Origin: Bugulina stolonifera
Taxonomy: Eukaryota > Bryozoa > Gymnolaemata > Cheilostomatida > Bugulidae
NCBI GenBank assembly: GCA_935421135.1
Contig: OW285191.1
Coordinates: forward strand, 19,422,700-19,486,699
Length of the DNA stretch: 64,000 bases
Direction: 5' to 3'
Both the position numbers and the translations under genes were made by a program. Shown here in pieces: positions 11,901 to 21,775 of the stretch. Positions within the stretch are counted from its first letter, which is position 1; each line of letters starts with the position of its first letter. The notes beneath the pieces were generated by a model. The model was not told where the DNA came from. It saw only the letters and a program-made list of their open reading frames with translations, and did not search any database.

Positions 11901-12443
11901 CAGGTATCATTTGCAAACCAAAATGAAGCTAATATCTGAGGTGACAGTACTCACTGCTATGATAGCCATAGTAGCATCCAGTTGTTGCATCACCTCGTCT
12001 GTCAACTTTGCTGGCTCCACACCCATACAACTACCAAAGTGATCAAAATGCTCGAGGTCAAACTGTCTCGTGCAGTTTGCAGGGTCAACCTCCGCTCTTG
12101 CCGCTCCTAGGGCTCCAGCGATCACCAATAGCAACTGAGACATATTAGACTGTTAGTAGTTACACAACTGAGACATATTAGACTGTTAGTAGTTACACAA
12201 CTGAGACATATTAGACTGTTAGTAGTTACACAACTGAGACATATTAGACTGTTAGTAGTCACACAACTGAGACATATTAGACTGTTAATAGTTACACAAC
12301 TGAGACATATTAGACTGTTAGTAGTTACACAACTGAGACATATTAGACTGTTAGTAGCTACATCACCAAAGTACACATGTGCATAATTATATACTGTAGG
12401 TAAGGTACGGAGGCTGACATACCAAATATCTTGTAGAAGCCAT
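8928..12443 (-). CDS. Paralogue 2: secreted NGF/Spaetzle-like cystine-knot protein
   Basis: Five exons, 193 aa: 12423-12443, 11955-12134, 10940-11010, 9254-9398, 8928-9092, intron phases 0,0,2,0. Exon 1 (MASTRYL) joins exon 2 (LLLVIAGALGAARA) to make a signal peptide. Then come the two N-terminal cysteines (ANC...FGSC). Exon 3 is the shortest of the family (71 nt). Exon 4 has LCHSRC, GAWWDVV, FYQY and SCYCDKLHC. Exon 5 has WYGSC, YEKMLL, AWKWVKVPNGCTC and RPYTF. Nine cysteines lie in the knot domain. The gene is stretched by a 1.3-kb minisatellite in intron 3, a MITE in intron 2 and an array in intron 1 that reaches the exon 2 splice acceptor. A CCAAT lies at 12528-12532; no good TATA was found. 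Inferred secreted ligand. Confidence 0.85.
9505..10787. repeat. Minisatellite in intron 3 of paralogue 2, 33 bp x ~39
   Basis: A highly homogeneous 33-bp unit (ACTAATGGTAGCCTTAGTTC then CTGCTTGATTTAC). Units ending TTTAC and TTCAC alternate in places, giving a two-unit higher-order pattern. The length is a multiple of three and lacks stops, which creates 400-codon open frames on both strands. These are not genes, since the array lies between exons 3 and 4. Confidence 0.95.
11065..11640. mobile_element. MITE with pogo/mariner-like inverted termini
   Basis: The left end CAGTGGAACTTGGATAACTC is the exact reverse complement of the right end GAGTTATCCAAGTTCCACTG. TA dinucleotides flank both sides (11063-11064 and 11641-11642). 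The 576-bp interior repeats variants of CTGAGTTAT and has no transposase. TA target and a CAGTGGAAC-type terminus suggest a non-autonomous pogo/Tigger-like element. It sits in intron 2 of paralogue 2. Confidence 0.85.
12135..12360. repeat. 33-bp array carrying duplicated splice acceptors (intron 1, paralogue 2)
   Basis: About seven copies of a 33-bp unit (AACTGAGACATATTAGACTG then TTAGTAGTTACAC). Read on the minus strand each copy contains TAATATGTCTCAG, the same acceptor used by exon 2 at 12134. Only the exon-proximal copy leads into the signal-peptide frame. A distal acceptor would read TTG TGT AAC TAC TAA. Confidence 0.9.
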
Positions 12444-12644
12444 GTTTATTCTTCTTGTAAGCAACAGGCCACACTCTATATGTCTCTCGTCTTCTTAGAA
12501 CAGGTAGATAGCACACAATGCTCTCAACCAATCATGGATCACTTATATGCCATGCTATCACTGAGGTGGAACTGCTTGTTTAGAACTACTGCAGTAATAG
12601 AAGACAACTGCTACATATAGGCAGATTGGCCTACATGCGATTGG

Positions 12645-12765
12645 CATGTTTTTATACATGTGATTGGTTGGCTGTATGGTCTATGTTTTCATACATGTGA
12701 TTGGTTGGCTGTATGGTCTATGTTTTCATACATGTGATTGGTTGGCTGTATGGTCTATGTATTCA
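12645..12765. repeat. 37-bp x 3 array with CCAAT motifs upstream of paralogue 2
   Basis: Three copies of a unit containing CATGTGATTGGTTGGCTGTA. Each carries ATTGG (CCAAT on the gene strand) and lies about 200-320 bp upstream of the start codon. Confidence 0.8.
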
Positions 12766-13225
12766 TACATTTTTGCTTGAAAAATCAAGTAAACTTTCCA
12801 TTTTGTTATATTATAATATAAACCACAACCAGGTTAAACTACTAGTGAGGAAAACATACACATAAACAAGATGTTACCTCAAGTGAAGTTACACTGGTAC
12901 TGCTATTCTGTACTACCCAGTGCAGTGCAGTGTAGCACCATGTATGGCGTGCTGCTGCTGCTGCTGCATGCTGCTGCCTATAGAATTCATAGACCGTAAC
13001 TCTTGCACTTGATTTTATATTTAGATTCACCAAATAAGACATCAATGTGAGGTTGTGTTGTCAGACGAGGTACTAAGGATTATCAGTTCCAACATACCAA
13101 ACTGATGCTTCACTACCTACATGACTGTATGAGACATAAAGTTCTTCTGGATATGTAGAAATATGAGAAATGGAAACAACAAAGTTCATGTGCACTCACT
13201 TGAAATCAGCACTGCAATTATATTT

Positions 13226-13242
13226 TTTATTTCAACTTTATT
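13226..13242 (-). terminator. Poly(A) signals of paralogue 3
   Basis: Two AATAAA hexamers on the minus strand (13237-13242 and 13226-13231), about 120-135 bases beyond the stop at 13361. Confidence 0.6.
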
Positions 13243-13360
13243 TAGCGATAATTGTTACAACTTGATAGAGATTTTGTAACTAGCAGCTTTCCATAAATCC
13301 AGAAACCAGGCAACATATTTATAAGAAGTTTAGCAATATAGAAGCCAAGTTCACAGTTAA

Positions 13361-15059
13361 TCACAGTTGGGCGAAGCTGTATGGTTTACACCGGCAGCCA
13401 GCAGGTATCTTGATCCATTTCCATGCTAGGAAACAATCTTTGATATAGACCAACATCTTGACATATCTGTACACGGTGAAACAGCGCCCTCTCCATTTCA
13501 TAGCGGAAAAAGCATCAACCTGCATTGTACATGTAAGATAGTTTAATCACAATCAAACCTACAATATAATTAGCACTATTAGTTGAAGCATGCACTAGTA
13601 CATTGCGATGTGTTGCTAGTGACTCTTAGTATTGGACATTTTGTATTGGACATTTTGTATTGGACATTGCGTAGGACATCGCGTAGGACATCGCGTAGAA
13701 CTGATACTTACAAAATCAGTGCAGTAGTCTGACATGCACCGGCACACTCTGATGTATTGGTAGAACCGGTTAAGTTGAACCACATTGTACCATTCACCAG
13801 TGGTTATAACTTGGCTGGGGTATTTTGTATAACAAGTAGTGCCACAGTGATCTTTCCTGTAATATCAGCATATTTTAGTAAGCATCAATGTAATACATTG
13901 TATTTACAACAACTGGAATGAACTACCTGTATTTAACGCCAAGGCAATGCTGAAGTACGCTCTCCCTCATAGCCTACATCAGTCCACTTTAATGCTTTTA
14001 CTCCACATTATTTCACAACTAGAACTCGCTATTGTGTTTGCCAAATTTGTCAACTAATGTGCACAAGGATTTAGTATAACCCATGTTCATAGATAGCATA
14101 CGTTACTGAAGTTATGTTCACATCAATAACACTATTGGTACTTACATGTATTCCAGTCTATATGTAAAACTTTGTAGATTTATAAACCAATAGACAGTTG
14201 AGTTGTGACACAACACTGAATGTTATGTAATATCATGTGTGTATACATGTATGATCATACGTCAGTTACTGTACGTCAGTAAGTTACATACTCTCTGTGC
14301 ATCAGTGAGGTACATACTCTCTATACATCAGTGAGTTGCATACTTACTGTACGTCAGCGAGGTCAGCAGCATTTACATCTGGAGATATTTCAGGTTCAAA
14401 GACAGTGTCAAATTTATATTCTGTTCTCAATGGCTGAAAAATATGAGTAATTTTCATAGATCATGTTTACAGTTAAATATAGCATGTAGCACTAGGTGAC
14501 CTATTTACAGTTAATATAGCATGTACCGCTGGGTGACCTATTTACAGTTAATACAGCATGTACTGCTAGGTGACCCATGAGGTACATGTATGTATCTTTT
14601 AACAAGTGCATTCACAGCTTGCCTTGCTATTATTTAAATTGCTGTACATTTACACTGCATTTACAAACAATATGGATGCCTGTGAATCCTCACCTTTAGG
14701 GTTTCCATTATTTGTTTTACTTCCTTCTCCAGTTCTGCTGTCAATGGTTCTCCAGCAGATGAATTTGTACAGCTGCCCACCCAGTCGCCACTTACCATGT
14801 CTTTCTCTTCCACGCAGTCCTTCGGGTCTACAGCGTCCTCACCTAAAGCTGTAACAACTGCCAATGCAAGTATCTAAAAACAACACAATATAACATGTCA
14901 CATATATTATACATGTAGTATACATGGAGTATGCACTCAACTATATGCCATGATAATACTTTCATACTAGTACAAATGTTTAGGTACATGTATTAATTAA
15001 TAGCTCCTACTAATTCTATAATATTGACTGAAAATTACCAGAAATATCCTTGGCATCAT
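13361..15059 (-). CDS. Paralogue 3: secreted NGF/Spaetzle-like cystine-knot protein
   Basis: Five exons, 196 aa: 15039-15059, 14694-14873, 14348-14433, 13712-13856, 13361-13519, phases 0,0,2,0. Exon 1 (MMPRIFL) plus ILALAVVTALG forms the signal peptide. Two cysteines (KDC...VGSC) are followed by the sequon NSS. Exon 4 reads HCGTTC, GEWYNVVQ, FYQYIRVCRC and DYC. Exon 5 reads WRGRC, YRYVKMLVY, DC, AWKWIKIPAGCRC. This copy fits the family consensus best, with all nine knot-domain cysteines. CCAAT motifs lie at 15141-15145 (reverse) and 15156-15160. A TATA box is not clear. Introns 2 and 3 contain short tandem repeats. Inferred secreted dimeric ligand. Confidence 0.87.
13630..13696. repeat. Short repeats in intron 4 of paralogue 3
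   Basis: Three copies of TATTGGACATTTTG-like words, then three GTAGGACATCGC-like words, immediately beyond the donor of exon 4. Confidence 0.7.
14262..14365. repeat. ~31-bp repeats reaching the exon 3 donor of paralogue 3
   Basis: Three to four imperfect copies of CATACTCTCTGTGCATCAGT and GAGGTA. The last copy (CATACTTACTGTACGTCAGC) contains the real 5' splice site at 14347/14348 and the end of exon 3. Confidence 0.6.
14470..14585. repeat. 37-bp x 3 array in intron 2 of paralogue 3
   Basis: Three copies of TTTACAGTTAATATAGCATG followed by TACYGCTRGGTGACCTA. Confidence 0.85.
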
Positions 15060-15682
15060 GTTTGCTATTTGTTAGCATAAACTAAACAATATTGTCTACA
15101 GCTGGAGTTGCTCTCTGGTCTAAATCATTTACAACATTTGATTGGATGACAGCAACCAATAGCACTCATATAATTATGAACAATATTCTTCTATATTTGC
15201 ATGCTACTGAGCAGGAGGTGATAACTCCAAACAGCAAGGAGTTGCTATTATTTACGATGTACAAGGTTATAAATTCTGCATCATAAATATATACTTATAT
15301 ACTGTACAATGTGCACAGATAATATACTTGTACATGATTAATGTACAGCGTTTAGTATGCTACAGTCTTGTACATGTAAATGTGTAAAGGCTTGGCTACA
15401 CGAGAGGCCGTTAGCTTCGGCGGAGCAACTTCGTTGTTCGTTGGCATGGCTCTATAGGGAATACGTGGTACCAGCCCACTAGTGGCATTGAGTAATATCC
15501 AGTCAATCACCAAAGCTGGTTTCTAACAAAGTTGTATGATTGGAGTCGTTGTATCTAATCTTGACCAATCACCACAGAGCTTCGTGATGTCGTAGACCGA
15601 AAAGACCAACATGTTGGTCTTTGCATAGCCGAATAAAAGGCGTCGATTTGCTCTAGAAAGGGGCTCCGAGGCCAAAAAAGTG

Positions 15683-15842
15683 GTATCAGTAGCGGTATCA
15701 GTAGTGGTGCCAGTAGCGGTATCAGTAGTGGTGTCAGTAGTAGTGTCAGTAGTGGTGTCAGTAGTGGTGTCAGTAGTGGTGTCAGTAGTGGTGTCAGTAG
15801 TGGTGTCAGTAGTGGTGTCAGTAGTGGTGTCAGTGGTGGTGT
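15683..15842. repeat. 12-bp array
   Basis: About 13 copies of GTCAGTAGTGGT with single-base variants. Open in three frames only because of the unit. Confidence 0.95.
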
Positions 15843-16259
15843 CCATTCCATACATGAAGCTCAGGCAGTCTTATGACAGTTTACACATGCTGGAGTTGTC
15901 CCATCTTCAGAGAGAAAAGGAAGAGAGAGGACAACTTTGCATGACTTGTTAAATGCACACACTATATTTATATATATTGTATTGTGGTGAAACAGCCTCC
16001 GTGGTTATGGCACCTAGGCCAGCCACACAAACATTATGATAGCTGACATTGAATTACTATACATAATCTTATCCATGCATGACATTGTTATCCATATTCA
16101 TCCAGGCATTCATTATTATCTTACATACTGCGTGTCCTATATATATATATATGTACTAGCAATCAAGCCTTGGGATTACGTTCTATTGCAACTTGGTTTT
16201 TCCCACATTTATATACTTATTTAGTAATTGTCTGTTCTTACTTGATTGTGAATTATTAG

Positions 16260-16960
16260 AGTATTTTTGCCATTTTATATAGTACCTTCGTGGCCGACCT
16301 TATGGATTTAGCTCATAATTATATACGACATGTTTCTCCTTATTGTAAGCACATTTTGTGCGAAGGCCGACCTTTTATGTTGCCGAGTCGGGCGGAACCA
16401 GACATATTGTTGCATCAGTTCCGGAGCCGACCCCATGTCGGATAGCCGATACCATGTCGGGCTCTTTTGGCCGGAAGTTTGTTATGTATATAAGGCAGTG
16501 CATTTTGTGTTGTAATTCAGTTGTTGATTGCGCTTGAATAAAGCCACATCTCCTAACTCAACCTACAGAGGCTTACTCTTTAGGCGGTAACTCCACCTGA
16601 GAATCCTTTGGATTCAGTACGGTTCGAGTTCACCTCATCCTAGGCTAAGCATATCTCTATCCACCCCTTAGGCTTAGGCCGATCCCGGGTTCTAATGAAC
16701 CTAGCGTCGAACTTAGGTTCTCAAGGTTAGACATTCTTTCTCTGCACTCCCTCGGAGTATAAACTCTACATGACCTACGTCGGTCCTGAGCTCCAATGAG
16801 TCTCGGTATTGGCCTACGTCTGATATAATCTACAATCTACACTATAAAGAGCACCCATAACTGTTCACTCTTTTATGTAATGAGCAGAAGGTACACTTGG
16901 TCGGCCTCTACCACCTTCCAAGCCCTTCACATACTTGTAGCCCTCGGCTCTCGTATGCAA
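16260..16960 (+). mobile_element. Solo-LTR-like element, copy 1
   Basis: TATATAAGGC at about 16488 is followed about 60 bases later by GAATAAAGCCACATCT (16535 onward), then about 400 bp including TTTTATGTAATGAG. The order promoter, poly(A) signal, unique tail is that of an LTR. Two minus-strand relatives (about 41690-42870 and 53735-54240) share CAATAAAGACACATCT and ATGTAATGAGAAGG-type segments. Boundaries are approximate. Confidence 0.6.
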
Positions 16961-16977
16961 TAGCACTCAAAAACATT

Positions 16978-17142
16978 ACAGTATTTTTAGCAAGGAATTT
17001 GTATGTGAGCAGTCAGAGACTTGTTTCAAATCCATGAAAATACCAGTCCCTGACTGGGGTTTAAACCCGGGGCCTCTACGGCACCTAATCGCCTAGCACA
17101 GTGAACAGAGCATGCTACCACTACACCAGCTAAGCAACCTTA
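16978..17142 (-). mobile_element. tRNA-derived SINE, family A
   Basis: On the minus strand TAGCTGGTGTAGTGGTAGCA resembles a polymerase III A box, and GGGTTTAAACCCC about 50 bases later a B box. A tail (GACTGGTATTTTCATGG, TTGCTAAAAATAC) is shared with 17265-17520 and 35256-35410. Confidence 0.75.
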
Positions 17143-17264
17143 AAAAAGGAAGCTTCACAGGTGAGCAGTAGTCATGCTCTGAGCAAACTGCACACGAGGG
17201 CACCCCACTTATTGTGGCCACCTTGCGCCTTACTGAATGTCAGGGAATTTGGCCATTTTCTATA

Positions 17265-17520
17265 TATATTGTATTTTTAGCAAGTAATTTGTCTGTGAGC
17301 AGTCAGAGACTTGTTTCAAATCCATGAAAATACCAGTCCCTGACTGGGGTTTGAACCCGGGGCTTCTACGGCACCTAATCGCCTAGCACAGTGAACGGGT
17401 TCAAATCCTAGTCAGGGACTGGTATTTTCATGGATTTGAAACAAGTCTCTGACTGCTCACAGACAAATTACTTGCTAAAAATACAATATATATATATATA
17501 TAGAAAATTGCCAAATCCCC
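17265..17520. mobile_element. Inverted pair of truncated family A SINEs
   Basis: A minus-oriented truncated copy (17265-17397) is joined head to head to a plus-oriented tail (17397-17515). CAGTCAGAGACTTGTTTCAA and its complement lie on either side of the join, so the locus can fold into a long hairpin. Confidence 0.75.
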
Positions 17521-17529
17521 TGACACACA

Positions 17530-18295
17530 CTATACTGTATCAATCAGATATTATGCCACTGTTAGCCAAAGTGGATACTGGCTGAGCGTGTGGACAAAGA
17601 AAATGATACTACGTATGTATTACAAAGCAAAAGTCGATGCCATTTTCTAATTATTCTTCTAAATTATGGTCTTATTGTATAAACATGGAAGGGAGATGAA
17701 GGAGAATTAGAAAAATGTGGTGAAAAAGTTGGTAAAACAGCAATAAAACAAGCGATTGCCATTTTGAATAAGAAAAAACAGCGAGTAGGCATAATCATTT
17801 CGATGAAATAAAACCAGGACTTCTAGGCTAATCATGCCTGAAAGCTCACAAGTTGCAGCACAGTTGTTCCTACCTTGGTATCAGTCTATGTATAAGCAAT
17901 ATTGCAAACTGAGCAGTTGCTATGTCTCAGGGTTTGCTCTCTAGGTGGTAGGCACCTGTATGTCTATATTATTATATTAGTTGTATTCAAAGCCGTTTTT
18001 GTAATATATATTTATTGGCTACTATTCATATTTAGTTATACAATTTAATATGAAGTAGTAGCAATAATGAACACACACTAAAACTGGGAGTTGTCATTCA
18101 TATGTCTGTGTTATAATCCATATAACTGATTGAGTGGCCATAGCTACATGTAGATATACAAGTATTTAGGAGAACCCTATAGGTAAAGGAGTTTCGAGCT
18201 CTGCCCCACCGGCAACATACAATGGGCAACTTTGTTACAAATTTCCTAAATCCACAGCACTTCCATCTAAACTTCAATTAGAGATTCTCTGAATC
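17530..18295. other. Unassigned AT-rich DNA
   Basis: No gene, array or known mobile element recognised. Confidence 0.3.
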
Positions 18296-18299
18296 ATTA

Positions 18300-18640
18300 T
18301 AGCAGAGCGACAGAACAATATCAATCTTCAATTCGGACAATGATCTACCGTGTGCCATATTTGATGAGTCTTTGAGATAATTTGTATGGCACCATCCTGT
18401 AAAGATTTCGCACTCTCAGCTATTTGGGTGTTGAAAAGAATTATGACCAATATTTGATAATTGTTTACTTTATCAATTAGATAAACACTGGATATACAGA
18501 ATAAAATTATCCAGCGAACCAATTTTAATTAATTAATAGAAATATGATGTTCTATTGTGAGGAACTTGAAAAACATCCGGAGGCTCGGCTCATATCTAAA
18601 CTTTCATGACGCAGGAGTTATAAAACTATTGCCACTTTTA
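18300..18640. mobile_element. Dispersed element DR1, copy 1 (most diverged)
   Basis: Contains CTCAGCTATTTGGGTGTTGA, TATTTGATAATTGTTTACTT, TATACAGAATAAAATTAT and CTTGAAAAACATCCGGAGGC. Five further copies lie at about 35800, 37318, 40225, 43140 and 55655. No terminal repeats or coding domain recognised. The shared minus-strand open frame (VYLIDKVNNYQILV) is conserved only as far as the DNA is. Confidence 0.8.
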
Positions 18641-18755
18641 ATTATTAATTTATGAATTATATTCATTTATTAGCTGTACAATGCACATTCTATTTTACAA
18701 GATTAGATATTAGGTACAAGCAAAACAGCATGTATTTCAAATTTTGTAATGTATC

Positions 18756-18761
18756 TTTATT
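18756..18761 (-). terminator. Poly(A) signal of paralogue 4
   Basis: AATAAA on the minus strand, 111 bases beyond the stop at 18872. Confidence 0.65.
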
Positions 18762-18871
18762 GTGCACTATCCAATAACACAATATTCAGTGTTGTTGTTT
18801 GAATTTGTTGTTTTCCATTAATACAGCCGAGTGTCTGCGATACACTAGAGCACAGGTCCGCCCCCATAATA

Positions 18872-20559
18872 TTAAACTTTTATGTCTGCGGCAAACTGGT
18901 ACGGTATGCAAGAGCACCCAGATGGGTACTTGACCCATTTCCATGTGAAGAGACAGCCTCTGATATGAACCAACAGTTTCACGTAACTGTACTCCAATCT
19001 GCACCACCCCCTCCACATTGTCACACCACTGGTGTCAACCTACAACAAATTAATTACTTTATATTCCATTCATCAAAAATTCTCCTCTATATAATTTCAA
19101 CCTGCCAATGCATGTAATATTTCTGTGAAGTCATTCCTCAAACTTTCTCACCATCAGGTTTACAAAGGCTAAGAGTATTAGTTACAATTTGTAAGTGACA
19201 AATATAAATGTAATGTTATCACTGATATAGTACAACTTGTAGTATTGTAATATTATGGTTATACTTACAGCACCCTCACAACTTCTGCTAGCACATCTGC
19301 ACACTTTCATGTACTGAGGAAACCATGGAGCCTGCACCACACTGTACCATTCACCAGAAGTAACAGCTGACGTTGGGTACTTGAAGTAGCAAGTCATTCG
19401 ACAATAATTTCTGTAAGAGAGAATTAACAAAATCAATATAATGGTAAGTCACACGTTGGTAAATCCTGTGTTAATTGGCAAATCATACGTTGGTAAATCA
19501 TACATTGGTATATCATGCGTTGGTAAATCATACGCTGGTAAATCATGCGTTGGTAAATCATGCGCTGATAAATCATACGTTGGTAAATCATACATCGGTA
19601 TATCATGCGTTGGTAAATCATACATTGGTAAATCATACATTGGTAAATCATGCGTTGGTAAATCATACGCTGGTAAAAAAGATTGATTCTAATCATTTAT
19701 TACTTTCCTTCTATGTCATTTGTTTCTATTGTTGACAATTTGTCAGAAGCTGTGAAACCGTTTAGTAGATTGTGAGTCCTTGATTTGAAACTTGGCATAG
19801 CTACTTGTATAATGTGATACAGTCTGATTTATTTAAATATGCATGTCAGGGATATTAGGGTTAGCTATACATTGTAGTTGGCTGCTATTGGATAATAATT
19901 GCTAACTTACGGTTTAGTAGACACCAAATCATCAGGATTCACATCTGAGTCAACATCACTACTAAATGTCCTGGTCTTTATCCCATCTACTAGTGCCTAG
20001 GAGTATAAAAATATGAACTATATCATACTTGATGATAACTACAGAAGCCCTACGAGGATTTTACTAACAACGTTATACACATAATAGTCACATATTATAC
20101 ATACTTAATTGTCAGCATCACCCAGCTACTTACCCTGAGAAATGGTCTCATGTTTTCCAGATCCATCATGTGAGCGGATGTCATACTCTCTGACAGTGAT
20201 TCATTCGTACAGCTACCAATCATCTCATAGCTTCCTTCAATGAACTCTTCCCTGCAGTCCATTTCATCTACCGTGCCCATCTCATAAAATGCCATGGCTG
20301 CACCGGCCAACAGCGAAATAATCTGTGAAAATACGTATTTACATACTTGTATGAACTAAAATATTAGAGTTACAAATGTAGCGTGTTCTCAGATTTTTAA
20401 AATAACTGCATTATCAATTATTCTATGATGTGAGAATAGAGAAAGCTGACAGGTGCATACACTGGTAGCTTGCATGGAAAAAGTTGCTGAAGATAGTTAT
20501 TGATAGCTAAATCTACATTTAGAATACCACTAACATACCAGAAATGTTCTAGAAACCAT
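18872..20559 (-). CDS. Paralogue 4: secreted NGF/Spaetzle-like cystine-knot protein
   Basis: Five exons, 201 aa: 20539-20559, 20134-20322, 19911-19996, 19269-19410, 18872-19039, phases 0,0,2,0. Exon 1 (MVSRTFL) plus IISLLAGAAMA gives the signal peptide. The N-segment has DC...IGSC and the sequon NES. Exon 4: YCRMTC, SGEWYSVVQAPWFPQY, VCRC and SC. Exon 5: WRGWC, YSYVKLLVH, GC, TWKWVKYPSGCSC. Exons 2-5 are close to paralogue 5, introns included, so the pair duplicated or converted recently. They differ at the 3' end (FAADIKV against FKFIT) and in CSC against CCC. The ATG used is preceded, out of frame and 11 bases upstream, by another ATG. Inferred secreted ligand. Confidence 0.88.
19443..19678. 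repeat. 15-bp array in intron 3 of paralogue 4
   Basis: About 16 copies of GGTAAATCATACGTT-type units. The matching intron of paralogue 5 has only about half as many (33385-33512). Confidence 0.9.
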
Positions 20560-20583
20560 GCTTGCAGCATATATAGCTAACAA

Positions 20584-20680
20584 ACTGAACAGTGCTAACC
20601 ATTTCTGCCCTCACCTTGTTTATATGTTGCATCAAATGAAAATTAGAAGTGACTGATTGGCTGATTTCAACCAATTAGAT
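20584..20680 (-). promoter_or_regulatory. Promoter of paralogue 4: CCAAT + TATA + initiator
   Basis: TATAAA (minus) at 20619-20624, initiator-like TTCAGTTTG with its A at 20586, and CCAAT motifs at 20656-20660 (gene strand) and 20671-20675 (opposite strand). The CAGTTTG initiator is conserved at paralogue 5. Confidence 0.6.
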
Positions 20681-20699
20681 TCAAGGAAGAATGAATGTT

Positions 20700-21770
20700 G
20701 CTGCGTCTGGTTATATTGAGCTTATGATATGATGTAATAACTGCATCCCAACAAACGAGTGAGTCAACATAGGGGTCTCCGGCATTCCTAACTGAGCCAG
20801 AGCAAATAGAGATGTACCTTAGTGGCATTGTTGTAAATTTGCAGTAGAGCCAATAACAGCTAGAGCAGTGAAATTTTCTATTGGTACACTATTTCTGTAT
20901 TCCAACACCAGACACAACTTCAACATGTTCCTCATGCAATTTTATTAAAAATATTGAAACAAATTTTTAATAAAGTGAAAAATAAAAAAATTTTGTGGTT
21001 GCTATGGGAGATTCCGCCATATTGGGTTTTGATATTTTTTTTCAATTTGAAGCAATTTCAATGAATCCGGGTTTTTTTTGTTGTGTATTTAAGCATAATT
21101 TTCTGTGTACTGATGGGAAAGCTAACATCGCTTCATCAACATGAAATGTAGTTTTAGGATTTAAGGAAGTCTTTTAGCAGTTATTAGATTACGAAGAAGG
21201 TTACAGCAGTGAGTTCGACAGCGAGTCAGCTAAGAATGATGACCCACAACTAATAATCCCAGTACCAGCTAATGTCTCAGCTAATCAGCTAAATGTAGAA
21301 TTGGTTCTACTAGTGATTCTCACCAAAGGCAAACAAACCATTGTTGCTTTTTTAATAGTGTATCTGGCATCCTAATGATTCCGATTTTTTATTTACAATT
21401 GTTTACCCGATGCTTATGTTGAAAAAACTTGTTTTCTCACTAAAGTATGGTTATTACCTAATACCTAATAACCTATAGTTTGATAAAACACCCGTTGCTA
21501 TGGACCAAACAATAGTCATAGATCATTTCGAATAGGTCAACTTTAACCCTCAATTTCTCTATCATTGACTTTTCACAGTTTCTGCAGAGGTTCGAATTCA
21601 AACTATTATAGGTTTGGTTAGAATTATGCTAGAATGAAAATGGAAGCACCCATTAGAATCAACAGAATCTATAGAACAACAAGGATTCAATAACTCCAAA
21701 TGTCCTGACATGCCCCTAAGGTACATTTTCATTTGCTCTGTTGTGTGAATGTTTGGCCAATTCAGGACAT
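20700..21770. other. Unassigned DNA between paralogue 4 and the satellite
   Basis: AT-rich. A plus-strand stretch near 21190-21260 reads EEGYSSEFDSES, which hints at a decayed acidic coding segment, but no family can be named. Confidence 0.25.
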
Positions 21771-21775
21771 GCATG

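Noticed and set aside
16978..17142. Functional tRNA gene
   Set aside because: A and B box-like motifs exist, but no complete cloverleaf; a shared non-tRNA tail and several copies fit a SINE.
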